Shown: in pieces, positions 1 through 9,864 of the stretch
Layout: every line of letters begins with the position of its first letter
Numbering within the stretch: position 1 is the first letter of the stretch
Source of the DNA: Parasulfitobacter algicola
Lineage (GTDB): Bacteria; Pseudomonadota; Alphaproteobacteria; Rhodobacterales; Rhodobacteraceae
Direction: 5' to 3'
DNA: 64,000 bases
Assembly (NCBI RefSeq): GCF_013315265.1
Contig: NZ_JABUFE010000001.1
Coordinates: 62,001-126,000 of the forward strand
Program-made: the position numbers and the translations under genes
The notes under the pieces: model-generated
Seen by the model: only the letters and a program-made list of their open reading frames with translations
Databases searched by the model: none
Told to the model about the DNA's origin: nothing

Positions 1-489
1 GCGTGGTTTACCCTGAATAAAAGCCAAACCATGCTTGATCATGTATGACGGATGATAGCTTGGCGGTGCCAGACTGCCAACATGATTGCACACTGCCGAA
101 TGTCTTGGTGAACCGGTTTTGCCAAAACGGGTAAATGCACGTCCTAATTCTTTTTGTGCAACTTCTCCCTGCGACGCAGAGGTTTCGATAGAGAGTACGT
201 GGCTTGCCTGTCGCGCAGAAATATCAGCCACGCGCTGCGTGTCATATCGCGCAAAAAGTTGCATGACGATATACAGTTCAACGGCATCATCAAATCGACC
301 TTGCTTCATGCAGTCTTGAACACCCAGACCAAGATCTGGTGGCGTTAGATCAGAGGTGATGTCCGATAAGGCAATGCATTCCAAATCCCGTGTTGGCGAA
401 AGATCACCAGGGGTTTCATGAAGTATGATTTCGGAAAAACTGATCGAACATGATAATAGAAATACGACAAAAGCCGAAAATATCCGCAT
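1..489 (-). CDS. Secreted protein of unknown function (partial)
   Basis: The minus strand is open from an ATG at 489 to the left edge, 163 codons without a stop, so the C-terminal part is missing. The first about 20 residues (MRIFSAFVVFLLSCSISFSE) form a signal peptide, so the product is probably exported to the periplasm. Cysteines follow at about residues 38 and 57. The rest is mixed and I recognise no family. It is divergent from the regulator gene that starts near 0.7 kb, so the two may share a promoter region. The call as a real gene rests on the long open frame plus signal peptide. Confidence 0.6.
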   Translation of the reverse strand, partial: MRIFSAFVVFLLSCSISFSEIILHETPGDLSPTRDLECIALSDITSDLTPPDLGLGVQDCMKQGRFDDAVELYIVMQLFARYDTQRVADISARQASHVLSIETSASQGEVAQKELGRAFTRFGKTGSPRHSAVCNHVGSLAPPSYHPSYMIKHGLAFIQGKPR

Positions 490-770
490 TGCAATGCCTC
501 GTCAAAAATCGAAATGGATAATACAAATATAGTAATTTACCATGGTATCTTACACCAGCCTTAATCGATTATATTTGGTTGGAAAAGCGGACAATATACA
601 GAACAGATCTATGTCTATAGAAATATTGCAGCATTTTGCGAGTTTTCGCTTTACCCCTGTGGGACTCTGCGCAAGAATCAAACGTGACTAACGTAGAAAA
701 TACGCAACAGGGGCCTGCTATTACCAAAGCACTTAAAAATATCTGGAATGAAGCTGATCCGGCTATAAAG

Positions 771-2504
771 ATGTTTCTTTTTGGGCCGTTTACAGTTTTG
801 GATGCCAACGAAGCTGATATCACGCCCAAATCCAAGAAATCGCGCGCGATACTTGCGATGTTGGCCGTGGCACCCCGCGGATCTAGAACTCGCGTTTGGC
901 TGCGCCATAAGCTATGGAGTGACAGCGCGGAAGACCAGGCGTCTGCCAGTTTGCGTCAGGCATTATTAGATATTCGTCGTGCCTTTGGTGATATTGCGGA
1001 TGATGTTATTCAGGCGGACAAGAACACCGTTTCGTTGAACATGGATGCGATCGACATTGATGCACTTGCTTTGATGGACCCCAATCGACAATTCGACGAC
1101 AATGAACAAGCCGCTTTCAGCCCATCCGAATATTTTCTCGAAGGTCTTGAGGTCAAAGATCCAGAGTTTGATGAATGGCTTGTAAATGAACGTCAGATCT
1201 GGGAACGCCGTGTCGAAGACGCAGATTTCCAGCATGCCCTTGATCCAAAATCAGAACGCGCCGATTCTTTACCGCGTCAGGGAAACTTTGAACCCAATCG
1301 TGTTCCTGCAACAAACGCGCAACGCGAATGGCTGATTACGCTTTTGCCCGCCCAAATCTATGGTGACGGCTTAGCGATTGAACAAGTACAGGCAGATTTA
1401 CAGCAGATGCTAACCCGGTCACTGATTCAAGTCGGTGATCTGAGAGTTGTCGATCTTGCCACTGCAGCAGCGCCATCCGTTAACGCGCCATGGATATCAG
1501 CACCGCCAAACAGCAGTGCGCTGTCTATGCAGATGCGATTTTATGCAGGTCCGTCGACACTGCGAACAGCCTTGATGTTTCAAAACCCACAGGATGCAAC
1601 GCTGCTTTGGTCAGCCGAACGCAGCACGTATCGTCAGGATGCACGACGTTTGGGATCATCGTTTGCGCATGATCTGATTTCTCGCAGCGTTGATGAAACC
1701 ATTCAGTTTTTTCTGCATCGCGACGGGTCTGAAATTGCTGAAGAAGATGCCCGTTTGTCAGCCGCTGTAGCCTATATGTTCAGACTATCGCGGGACGATC
1801 TGGACCGATCCGAGCGTATTTTACAGTGGCATCTGAAATTGAATAATTCCGCTCAAGCCAATGCTTGGATGGCGTTTCTGATGACATTTCGTGTGGGTCA
1901 ACGGTTCAGCTTTGAAGACGCCGAAGTGATTGAAAAGGCGCAAACCCACGCCCGTAATGCACTTGAACTGGATCGTAACAACGCACTTGTCGCGACGCTT
2001 GTCGCACATGTTCATTCATATCTGTTTGGTGAATACGATTTTGCAGCCGGTCTGTTTGAAAGTGCGTTAAAGCGTAATCCAACAGTAACCCTGGCATGGG
2101 ATCTTTACGCAATGCTGCATGCCTACGCCGGGCAGCCAAAGCGCGCAGCATCAATGGCACGATGGGCTTGCCATCTAGGTGCACAAAGTCCGATCAATTA
2201 CTATTTCCAAACCACACGTGCAATTACAGCGAATTTCGCAGGTGAGCACAAAACAGCGATTGAAGCCGGTGCCATGGCACTGTCGGAACGGCCTGACTTC
2301 AATTCACTGTTGCGCGTTTTGGTGTCAAGTCACGCCCATCTTGGTGAATTTGATAAAGCCAGTCAGTATCTGGAACGCCTGCTTGCCGTAGAGCCGCATT
2401 TTTCTATCAAAGCCTTGCATGAAGCGGGTTATCCGGGACTTGAAACCAATGGCGGTCGGCATTTTCTTGAAGGTCTGATCAAAGCAGGTGTCGCACAAAG
2501 ATAG
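771..2504 (+). CDS. BTAD/SARP-type transcriptional regulator with TPR-like C-terminus
   Basis: The N-terminal about 95 residues look like an OmpR/SARP winged-helix DNA-binding domain (FGPFTVLDANEADITPKSKK, then a W-shaped recognition region with LRQALLDIRRAFGD). A bacterial transcriptional activation domain normally follows. The C-terminal half is helical with TPR-like repeats (for example the segments around AANFAGEHKTAIEAG and LGEFDKASQYLERLL), as in many proteobacterial relatives of this family. The frame is open from a TTG at 636, with a GTG at 684, but the DNA-binding fold starts exactly at the ATG at 771, so I take that start; no strong ribosome binding site decides it. The regulated genes are unknown; no sensor domain is visible. 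Confidence 0.75.
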   Translation: MFLFGPFTVLDANEADITPKSKKSRAILAMLAVAPRGSRTRVWLRHKLWSDSAEDQASASLRQALLDIRRAFGDIADDVIQADKNTVSLNMDAIDIDALALMDPNRQFDDNEQAAFSPSEYFLEGLEVKDPEFDEWLVNERQIWERRVEDADFQHALDPKSERADSLPRQGNFEPNRVPATNAQREWLITLLPAQIYGDGLAIEQVQADLQQMLTRSLIQVGDLRVVDLATAAAPSVNAPWISAPPNSSALSMQMRFYAGPSTLRTALMFQNPQDATLLWSAERSTYRQDARRLGSSFAHDLISRSVDETIQFFLHRDGSEIAEEDARLSAAVAYMFRLSRDDLDRSERILQWHLKLNNSAQANAWMAFLMTFRVGQRFSFEDAEVIEKAQTHARNALELDRNNALVATLVAHVHSYLFGEYDFAAGLFESALKRNPTVTLAWDLYAMLHAYAGQPKRAASMARWACHLGAQSPINYYFQTTRAITANFAGEHKTAIEAGAMALSERPDFNSLLRVLVSSHAHLGEFDKASQYLERLLAVEPHFSIKALHEAGYPGLETNGGRHFLEGLIKAGVAQR

Positions 2505-2571
2505 TGGTGATGCAGCTTTTTACCCGCTGTATTGACCTGTCTAAATATGAAAATATCCAGCTAAGCTGTGA

Positions 2572-3313
2572 TCACGACGTATCCATGAAAGGCTGTAATA
2601 GCTTATACCCAGCGACACGTGTTGCACAGCCAAATACGTGTTTCTTCATTGTCACCGTCAGACAAGCACTGCGTAATGCATTGGCTATATAGCCACTGTT
2701 TTCAAAATTACGCATATAAGTGCCGATCATGCTAAAGTCATGGGTGCCCTTTAAAAAAACCTTTCGATTTGAGGTAAAATTTGGCCAAGATATAAGCGAT
2801 AAATCTGGCGTAATAGGCAGCCCTTTGGGTCTGATTCTTCAATCAAAGAAAACTGCCCGCTGGCTTCAAGATGCGAGCAATCTGATTGGCCAAAATAGAT
2901 TGCTGGTCTGTATCAAAGGTTTTGAGACCAAATGTTGATACAACAAGATCCGCATAGTCAGCAGGAAGATCCATCTGTAAGATATCCGCCTCTAGATGCG
3001 TGATCTTATTTGCATATTGAACGTGAAGGCGTTCAACCGCCTCCAAATGCATACGGTGCGAAATATGAAGTGCTGTGATTCTGTCCAGGTCTGTGAACCG
3101 CCGAAGAAGATGTGGCCAAACCTCTACGCGTATCTGCCATCAGATCGACTGCAACAAACCAGATTGCTTTGGCCGGATCAGACGGGCAAAACACTGGCGA
3201 CGCCACAGACAGATAAAACCAAAGGAACTTACAGCACTCCATCTTCGATAATTTGACGAGCACCGATCAAAAAGGTCAGCAACAAATGCAGTATCATAAA
3301 TGCTAGGTTGCAT
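2572..3313 (-). pseudogene. Broken SAM-dependent methyltransferase (UbiE-like)
   Basis: Translated across frames, this stretch reads as one class I methyltransferase of about 245 aa, normal for the family, but no single frame covers it. From the ATG at 3313 the N-terminus reads to a stop after LQSI. The SAM-binding motif region (VDLMADT) lies in a second frame. WPHLLRRF through ILKPAGSFL (motifs with DIL and the family's LKPAG end) lies in a third. The C-terminus (FLKGTHDFSMIGTYMRNFEN) is in a further frame and ends at 2572. That gives at least four frame changes, some in homopolymers such as the T run at 2753-2760. The substrate cannot be told. It is dead as it stands unless these are sequencing errors. 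Confidence 0.8.
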
Positions 3314-3501
3314 ACCGCCGCCAGCCTTCTTGCGGTTGAAAACGTGATTTAACTAAATTTGGGTAAAATACCGGCAATGAAAACGTGGGCATCTTAGAAA
3401 AGTGCCGCATAAAATCGGCTTTTCTGATATCATAAATATCAACATTTTCTTTCAAAAACAAATATTTATAAAAATCTTTCCACCAGACGAAGATCAGAAA
3501 C

Positions 3502-3527
3502 AAAAAACGCCCGCAAATGCAGGCGTT
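3502..3527 (-). terminator. Rho-independent terminator after the YjbE-like gene
   Basis: On the minus strand a hairpin with arms AACGCCTGC / GCGGGCGTT (one mismatch) and a short ATTT loop is followed by a T run. It lies just past the stop of the small exported protein gene at 3549 and probably ends that transcript. Confidence 0.75.
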
Positions 3528-3548
3528 GTTTTGTTATTTCGTAGCTCT

Positions 3549-3797
3549 TTAGTGATCAGAAGATGAATCGCCATCATCTGATGCAGCCGCTGCAATTGCA
3601 AGCAAGGCAACACCCGCCAGAACAACACCAGCTGTTCCAAGACCGCCAAGACCAAGTGACCCTTGGGGTTCACCTTGATTTTCGCTAACCACTACAGGTT
3701 CGCCTTCAACATTGGCGCCACCAACACTGCCCGCAAATGCGGAAGTCGATGAAAGCACAATGGCAGTAATCGTTGCCAGCGCAGTAAGGTTTTTCAT
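3549..3797 (-). CDS. Small exported YjbE/GfcA-like protein
   Basis: This 82-aa protein has a clear signal peptide (MKNLTALATITAIVLSSTSA), a Gly/Ser-rich middle and one hydrophobic segment (GVVLAGVALLAIAAAA) followed by an acidic DDGDSSSDH tail. Length and layout match YjbE/GfcA of enterobacterial exopolysaccharide operons, and the next genes upstream on the strand encode YjbF- and YjbH-like proteins, which supports the assignment. The start at 3797 is preceded by AAAGGAAG at good spacing; an upstream in-frame ATG at 3824 lacks this. The sequence itself is low complexity, so the homology is by architecture and context rather than residues. Confidence 0.65.
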   Translation of the reverse strand: MKNLTALATITAIVLSSTSAFAGSVGGANVEGEPVVVSENQGEPQGSLGLGGLGTAGVVLAGVALLAIAAAASDDGDSSSDH

Positions 3798-3900
3798 GAT
3801 CTGCTTCCTTTGTCGATTAAGCATTTGATAACAACATACAGTAAAAATTCACAACAAGCACGCCTTGTCTTAAATTTATACAATTTATTGCCGTTTTACC

Positions 3901-4596
3901 TCAGGGCTTTACTAAATAGGTATCTAAATACCCAACTGTTGGACTGACCCACTGGCGTGTACGGGTCATCGCACCAGATGTTGACGTCCAGAACAGATTT
4001 GTGATTTTTCGAGTGTCGCTTTGACAATCTTCTGAATATTGCCGCGTCGCTTGACGTGTCTGCGCAATTGTAACTGCTGTCGGCCCGATTGGGGTCATTG
4101 TACAACTGAATAATGTGCTGATTTTCTGTGATGTTGGGTCAAGAAATGTCATCTCGCGCGTATAACGCCCGCGCGTTCCCTGCGAAGATAAAGCAGCAAG
4201 TGTAGGGTTTGGGTTTGCGACATGAACGTCATTCCCCAATCCGCGCGTTGCAACCAAAACACCCTGACGCAGGCTGACTGATATGCTATCCTCGGTCAGA
4301 TATGTACGCACACCGCGGTTATTACCAAGCAAGGTCAAGCTGGCCCATGCGTTCCGTTCGTCAAGATGTGCAACCCATGTTCTGGCGGGCAAAGATGCAA
4401 CCTGCGCACGTGTAATAGATGTCGCCGGATTAAAGTTTGCATTTGCCGCCTGACGGTCTTTATTGCCGCGAAAGACATCGGCCAATGTGGTGGTCAATCC
4501 TTGCAATGCTGATGTTTCAAGCCCACTGCCACTGCTGCAAGACGCAAGCATGGGGAAACAAAGCAGCCACACGATCGGTTTGATCCGAAAAATCAT
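3901..4596 (-). CDS. yjbF: YjbF/GfcB-family outer membrane lipoprotein
   Basis: A lipoprotein of about 231 aa with a lipobox (LASC) after a short signal peptide, so it is lipid-anchored, probably in the outer membrane. The remainder matches the YjbF/GfcB family, with the conserved opening of the mature domain (ASLPARTWVAHLDERNAWAS) and the closing WTSTSGAMTRTRQWV region. Family members take part in assembly or export of secreted polysaccharide in yjbEFGH/gfc operons. The ATG at 4596 overlaps the TGA of the YjbH gene by ATGA, which favours it over the in-frame start at 4614 and implies translational coupling. No YjbG homologue is seen in this locus. Confidence 0.85.
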   Translation of the reverse strand: MIFRIKPIVWLLCFPMLASCSSGSGLETSALQGLTTTLADVFRGNKDRQAANANFNPATSITRAQVASLPARTWVAHLDERNAWASLTLLGNNRGVRTYLTEDSISVSLRQGVLVATRGLGNDVHVANPNPTLAALSSQGTRGRYTREMTFLDPTSQKISTLFSCTMTPIGPTAVTIAQTRQATRQYSEDCQSDTRKITNLFWTSTSGAMTRTRQWVSPTVGYLDTYLVKP

Positions 4597-6725
4597 CTTT
4601 GAACGCGCTCCCACGTATCGTTTAGCTGCGGTTCATGATAATCGCGCACAATTGGATACAACCGATCTTCGACTTGCAGTCGTGCGCCACCATCCCGCTG
4701 GAAGGGCCTGATAACAAGGTTGGCTGTCTCGCGCGATGGTTTGCTGGTTACGGTCGATATAGGAACGGTCAAAGTAATACCCTTGTCAAAAGACCCATCG
4801 CCAAATTCTTCGTATGACACGTCAGTAAAAGTTGCAAAGGCTGCAACGCGCCAGCCATTATCAAATTCACGCGCCAACGTGAACGTTCCGCCCTGATCAC
4901 CCGCTAGATATTGCCCAATATCAACCTGAGCCTGAAAGCCGTTATTAAAATCATAATAGGCCGATAGAAATCCAGTGTATGCGTCAAAATCCAGCAGTTG
5001 TAGATCTTGATCGTAATCTCGCTTGCGCGCATAGTTCAATTCAGCCCCAAGGGCTAAACGGCTATCGACTGGCTTCCAAAGCATTTCTGTGGAAACACCT
5101 GCGTACATACGTTCCAGATATCCAGTTGATACACGGCCATAAAGGTTTGTGCCAGGACGAAAATGGTAGTCAACGGTCAGACGTTCCAATGCAGGATCAC
5201 CTTCGCGATCATAACGTGGACGTTCTGTGCGAACGGGCTCCAGCTCAGATTCGCTGACGTCAACACCTTCGCTTAAGTTGCCGATAAGACGTTTGCGGAT
5301 CGACCCGTTGAACGACAATCCGGGTGCTACATCATAGCGGCCAGCAACACGAACGCCGACATCAGCCTGTACAGGGTTTTCCAATCCGAACAACAAAGTC
5401 GAAACATAAGGGCCAATTGAATAATTGAAGCGGGGATACAGATCGTCAACGCGCTCTCCGCCAAGGGGCGTATCGGCAGCGTCTTCAATTTTGACCTGCT
5501 GCTTCAGACGGGCAGCACCATTTATATCGAACTCGGCACGCGCCAGATCACCGCGATCAATCGTGATTTTGGACAATGGTACCCCAAGGCGCGTTGGAAC
5601 CAGAACAAAACGGCGGACCTGCTCGGGCATGGAATACGTGAGTGATCGCGCAGCCCGGCCAATGGCTTGCGCTTCGATATCGTATGTCGGATTTCTGAAC
5701 CAGACTGTGGCAATTGCACCGTCGATCTTAAGGGACTCCATCTCAAGCCCCTGTTCCTTGAACAATTGAACGGTCGAAAGCGCGAGTTGGTCTTTCTGTG
5801 CAGTCGAAAGCTCTGGTGCGGCGCCCCAAGATTGGCTGGCTTGCAGGTCACGTTCGGTAACACGTACCGGCAAGGGCGCCGTTTCCGTGCCGTAAGCTGA
5901 ATTTTTGGGGTTGAATATGAACGATACCTGGGCCCCAATTTCGCTGCCGTACATGTAATAGGCACCCAAAGCCAAACCGTCACGCGGGCGATACTGTATC
6001 CCGAAATTGAAAGGGGCTGCACGGTCCACGATGTCACGGCTGGATTCTTCGACATAATCATCAGAAGAATATTCAGCCTGCAGCGTTATATTTTCGGCAA
6101 CATCCCATTCAGCACCACCAAAGAAAGCCATCGGCCCCCGGAACCAGCGCCCTTCGTTAATTGTGCCGCCCGTTGGTTCGAAATCCGTGGATCGGTCATC
6201 TGAACCAAATACGCTGGAAAATTCACCATAGGTCGCAAGTCGACCCCATCCAACACCTGTCGTGAAGCGCAGTTTGGGAACGATGGTTTTCGTGGCCACT
6301 ATGTATTCAGCTGAGTTCAGACCCGTGCCAGCAAAGTCCTGAAGGCCCACTGTCACATCCGGTAAAATTCGCCCTTCATCCAGAACGCGATAACGCAAAT
6401 CAAAACTACGATCATAATAGGTGTCGAACCCACTGTTCGGCCAATCCTGTGTGCCGCTATAGCGAAAACTACCGGACAAACGATCTGTAATCTGAAAGGT
6501 CAGTGTGTTTCGCGTGATGCCGGAAAAATGCGATACACTCACACCCAATTCACCATCAGGCAAACTTTGTGCACTGGGCATATCGATCAAACCCGGCACG
6601 CCCTGAAAATTCAAAGTTATAATATCAGGCTGCTCAGCCCGACTGGGGCCCAACACGCAGACCCCGAAAAATATAACCAGAAAGCTATGTCGCGAAACAT
6701 ATCCCACAGCACTGCCTCTTTTCAT
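4593..6725 (-). CDS. yjbH: YjbH/GfcD-family polysaccharide export outer membrane protein
   Basis: The protein is about 710 aa with a signal peptide (hydrophobic HSFLVIFFGVCVLGPSRA), then the family's opening NFQGVPGLIDMPSAQSLPDG. The rest alternates beta strands with many aromatic ends, consistent with the paired beta-barrels predicted for YjbH. Family members act with YjbE/F in secretion of exopolysaccharide. The frame is open to an ATG at 6812 directly behind the upstream stop. I prefer the ATG at 6725 because it has a GGA box and leaves a normal signal peptide. The gene is coupled to yjbF downstream and follows the sugar dehydratase gene. Confidence 0.85.
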   Translation of the reverse strand: MKRGSAVGYVSRHSFLVIFFGVCVLGPSRAEQPDIITLNFQGVPGLIDMPSAQSLPDGELGVSVSHFSGITRNTLTFQITDRLSGSFRYSGTQDWPNSGFDTYYDRSFDLRYRVLDEGRILPDVTVGLQDFAGTGLNSAEYIVATKTIVPKLRFTTGVGWGRLATYGEFSSVFGSDDRSTDFEPTGGTINEGRWFRGPMAFFGGAEWDVAENITLQAEYSSDDYVEESSRDIVDRAAPFNFGIQYRPRDGLALGAYYMYGSEIGAQVSFIFNPKNSAYGTETAPLPVRVTERDLQASQSWGAAPELSTAQKDQLALSTVQLFKEQGLEMESLKIDGAIATVWFRNPTYDIEAQAIGRAARSLTYSMPEQVRRFVLVPTRLGVPLSKITIDRGDLARAEFDINGAARLKQQVKIEDAADTPLGGERVDDLYPRFNYSIGPYVSTLLFGLENPVQADVGVRVAGRYDVAPGLSFNGSIRKRLIGNLSEGVDVSESELEPVRTERPRYDREGDPALERLTVDYHFRPGTNLYGRVSTGYLERMYAGVSTEMLWKPVDSRLALGAELNYARKRDYDQDLQLLDFDAYTGFLSAYYDFNNGFQAQVDIGQYLAGDQGGTFTLAREFDNGWRVAAFATFTDVSYEEFGDGSFDKGITLTVPISTVTSKPSRETANLVIRPFQRDGGARLQVEDRLYPIVRDYHEPQLNDTWERVQR

Positions 6726-6812
6726 TTTATTCCATCGCTTATTTTTGCGATGTATTTTTTTATTTGACGTATTATGACTCACAACCATGGTTGAGGGAAG
6801 GAAAACATCCAT

Positions 6813-8705
6813 CTATGATCCAGCTTTTTGGGCCGCAAAGCTGTAACCATATATCCAGTCTGTCAAAACAGCGCGGGCCTGATCGGCATTATTTTCAGAA
6901 ATTGCATCACTTAGCATCCGAAGTGCGCGAGCCATTTCAAGTTCAGACAAATAGGCTTCGCGGACACGAAAGATTTTATCATGCAGCGTAATCTGGTCAC
7001 CCGCATTCACCATCAGCTCTTCATGCAGCTTTTCCCCTGGGCGCAGCCCTGTAAACATGATTTCAATATCACCGTGTGGATTATCTTTGGTTTTGACTGA
7101 ATAGCCTGTTGCCAGGATCATTTGGTGCGCCACATCCAGAATGCGTACTGGCTTGCCCATATCCAGAACAAAGACATCCCCGCCCTTGGCAAAATGACCT
7201 GCTTTCAAGACCAATTTCACAGCTTCTTGCGACGTCATGAAATATCGCGTGATATCAGGATGCGTAACCGTTACTGGCCCCCCGCGTGAGATTTGATCTT
7301 CGAACAAGGGCAACACCGATCCGGATGATCCCATAACGTTACCAAATCGCACAATCGAAAACGTTGTCGCCTTGGCCCTCGTGGCTAGATCCTGAACGAT
7401 CAGTTCACTAAACCGCTTTGAAGCCCCCATGATATTCGCAGGGCGCACAGCCTTGTCGCTTGAAATAAGCACAAACCTTTGAACGCCATACTTATGTGCC
7501 GCACTTGCCAGAACAGCTGTACCTAAGACATTGTTTTGCAATCCGATTATCGGGTTGTGTTCAACAAGCGGCACATGCTTATATGCTGCCGCATGTAAAA
7601 TCACGTCAATTTTATGCATTTGCAGCGATTTTTGAACCAGAATTTCATTCGTGATGGACCCCAGAATTGGCACAATCTCAACCGTATTTTCAGCAGACTT
7701 CAATGCTAGCAGTTCTTGTTGAATTGTATAAAGGCCCAGTTCGCTTAGATCGAAAAGAACAATGCGTCGTGGCTTGCAGTCCAGAATTTGACGACACAGC
7801 TCAGATCCGATGGTTCCACCTGCCCCAGTGATCAGAACTGACTTGTTTTTATAATCTTCGCAAACTGTCGCCGATTTATTTTCCTGTGGCTCACGACCTA
7901 AAAGATTGCTGATACGTAACGGCGACAACTGATCGAAAGGAACCTCTTCACCGGTCAATTGCGCAAAAGACGGCAAAGCCTGAACATCTATACCAAGCCT
8001 TTCAATCCGTTTGGTCAACTGGTTTGATTTTGCATCAGACAAAGATGGAACTGCCAGAATAACGCGTTGAATTTTCATTTCTTGAATCGTGTTTTCAAGA
8101 TTGGCCGTCCGAAAAACCGGCAAACCCTTGACTGTTAGGTCAGCCAAAGCTGCATTATCATCTGCAAACGCGACAGGCTGCAATCGCGGGTGACGGCGCA
8201 GTGCTGTCACCAATTGAATACCTGTACGCCCAGCCCCATAAACCAGAACGCGCCTTACGGGTTCATTCACCCGGTAAAGCGCCATCATAATCTGTATTAA
8301 AATCAACCGACTGCCTGCAGATAACAGAAAGAAATTGATCGCAAATGATACGAAAACGGTAACCGGCGTGTCTACTGCGCTTAGCAGCGATAAAAGAAAA
8401 GCGATTACAGAAAGCGATATCGCAAAAAGGGCCGTATGCAAAAAGGCCGATACAGCATAGGCGTTCAGCATGGTGCGCGCGATGCCAGTTGTTTGTGCAA
8501 TAAGACCCGCTGAAAGCATTAGCAGCGGCAATAGCGGCCACATACTTGAGTAGCGCGAAAGTGGGCTTAGCAAATCAGCATGAAGAAGTATCGTGCAAAC
8601 AACCGCAATCGGAACAAGAAAGATGTCTAACCCAAGAAGAATGATGGATTTCTGTCTTTGAGAAAGCGAATTTATAAACCGCAGCATTCCACCTGACCAG
8701 TTCAT
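6813..8705 (-). CDS. Membrane-bound nucleotide-sugar 4,6-dehydratase, CapD/WbpM/FlaA1 type
   Basis: This 630-aa protein has four N-terminal membrane segments (to about residue 125) and a Rossmann-like middle domain beginning VLVYGAGRTG. An extended short-chain dehydrogenase domain follows, with the NAD-binding LITGAGGTIGSE near residue 287 and the SSDKAVRPANIMGASKR active-site region near 415-430. As in WbpM-type enzymes, the usual catalytic Tyr of the YxxxK motif is replaced by Met (MGASK). Such enzymes convert UDP-GlcNAc to a 4-keto-6-deoxy sugar at the start of surface polysaccharide synthesis. It precedes yjbH and yjbF on the same strand, so the locus probably makes and exports one polymer. 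The exact sugar is not determined. Confidence 0.9.
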   Translation of the reverse strand: MNWSGGMLRFINSLSQRQKSIILLGLDIFLVPIAVVCTILLHADLLSPLSRYSSMWPLLPLLMLSAGLIAQTTGIARTMLNAYAVSAFLHTALFAISLSVIAFLLSLLSAVDTPVTVFVSFAINFFLLSAGSRLILIQIMMALYRVNEPVRRVLVYGAGRTGIQLVTALRRHPRLQPVAFADDNAALADLTVKGLPVFRTANLENTIQEMKIQRVILAVPSLSDAKSNQLTKRIERLGIDVQALPSFAQLTGEEVPFDQLSPLRISNLLGREPQENKSATVCEDYKNKSVLITGAGGTIGSELCRQILDCKPRRIVLFDLSELGLYTIQQELLALKSAENTVEIVPILGSITNEILVQKSLQMHKIDVILHAAAYKHVPLVEHNPIIGLQNNVLGTAVLASAAHKYGVQRFVLISSDKAVRPANIMGASKRFSELIVQDLATRAKATTFSIVRFGNVMGSSGSVLPLFEDQISRGGPVTVTHPDITRYFMTSQEAVKLVLKAGHFAKGGDVFVLDMGKPVRILDVAHQMILATGYSVKTKDNPHGDIEIMFTGLRPGEKLHEELMVNAGDQITLHDKIFRVREAYLSELEMARALRMLSDAISENNADQARAVLTDWIYGYSFAAQKAGS

Positions 8706-8829
8706 ACAAAATGTAGTTTAGACATTCATATATGAAACATAATTCCTTAATATATACAAGAAGATATCCCAAAAAAACGCCTTTAAGTTGTGAATTTACT
8801 ATCTTAGCATTCTTGTATTGTCGCAAAGT

Positions 8830-9780
8830 CTAAGCGTGAAGCAAAAGCCAACCTAAATAAACAATATACCCGCCAACGAAGATTGCGCCCTCGCGACGTT
8901 TGATTTGCCAGTCTGTGATTGCAAAAACAACCAACCCCAAGGTTACAGCCACCATCACCCAGATATCGAATTCCGCAATCACGGCAGGAATTTGGAAAGG
9001 CTGCAGAACAGCGGTGACGCCAAGAATACCAAGTATATTGAAGATATTACTGCCAATAACGTTACCCAACGCGACATCGCTTTGACCTTTGCGTGCGGCG
9101 ATGATGGATGTCACCAGCTCTGGCATCGATGTTCCCACGGCAACGATTGTTAAACCGATCACGGCCTCTGACAGACCCAAATCCTGTGCGATTGCAACGG
9201 CCCCCATCACCAGAAAGCGCGCGCTGAAAATCGTTAGGACCAGACCGCCAACAAGAAAGACCACCGGCACCATCATCCCATTTGGCGTCGTCACAATATC
9301 CGCTTCGGCCTGATAGGTTTCAGTCGCTTTGGTTTTGTTCCGACGCTCGACACTGATCGTGAACAAAAGATAGGTAACAAGCCCGCTTATCAACAACATC
9401 CCAACAAGACGGCTAAGCGACCCGTTCATCACCACAATAAGACAAAGCAAAGATGCCAACACCAATACCACCCCGTCGCGCCGCAATGCAGAGGGTGTCA
9501 CCGCCAACGGACAAATAACGGCAGCCACGCCCAAGATAAGCAGAATATTTGCAATATTGCTGCCAACGACGTTACCCATGGAAATGCCTGCTGATCCTGC
9601 AAACGCAGCCTGAACACTGGTCACAAGCTCTGGGGTCGACGTTCCAAAACCGACTAAGGTCAGACCAATAATCATTGGCGATACATTAAACTTTTTGGCA
9701 ATTGCGACCGCGCCGCGAACCAGACATTCACCACCTATGATAAGGCCGACCAGCCCAATCAGGACAAAAAGATAATCCAT
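8830..9780 (-). CDS. Calcium/sodium antiporter, CaCA family (YrbG-like)
   Basis: An inner membrane protein of 316 aa with about ten hydrophobic segments and the two inverted alpha-repeats that define cation/calcium exchangers. These are [19 protein letters not shown] with [16 protein letters not shown] in the first half, and [19 protein letters not shown] with [16 protein letters not shown] in the second. These repeats form the ion-binding site, using the Glu of each PELVTS. It is a single-gene unit between the polysaccharide locus and the adenosine kinase gene. Confidence 0.92.
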   Translation of the reverse strand: MDYLFVLIGLVGLIIGGECLVRGAVAIAKKFNVSPMIIGLTLVGFGTSTPELVTSVQAAFAGSAGISMGNVVGSNIANILLILGVAAVICPLAVTPSALRRDGVVLVLASLLCLIVVMNGSLSRLVGMLLISGLVTYLLFTISVERRNKTKATETYQAEADIVTTPNGMMVPVVFLVGGLVLTIFSARFLVMGAVAIAQDLGLSEAVIGLTIVAVGTSMPELVTSIIAARKGQSDVALGNVIGSNIFNILGILGVTAVLQPFQIPAVIAEFDIWVMVAVTLGLVVFAITDWQIKRREGAIFVGGYIVYLGWLLLHA

Positions 9781-9864
9781 CGCACGACTTTCACGATAAC
9801 TGTGTAACGACAGTCTTTCCGAACGGGAACGCTAAACGATTTTTACGATACGCAGAAATTCAGC

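Noticed and set aside
3303-3503. 66-codon minus-strand frame beside the YjbE-like terminator
   Set aside because: Its only start is a TTG inside the terminator region, and it overlaps the start of the methyltransferase pseudogene; no coding signal.
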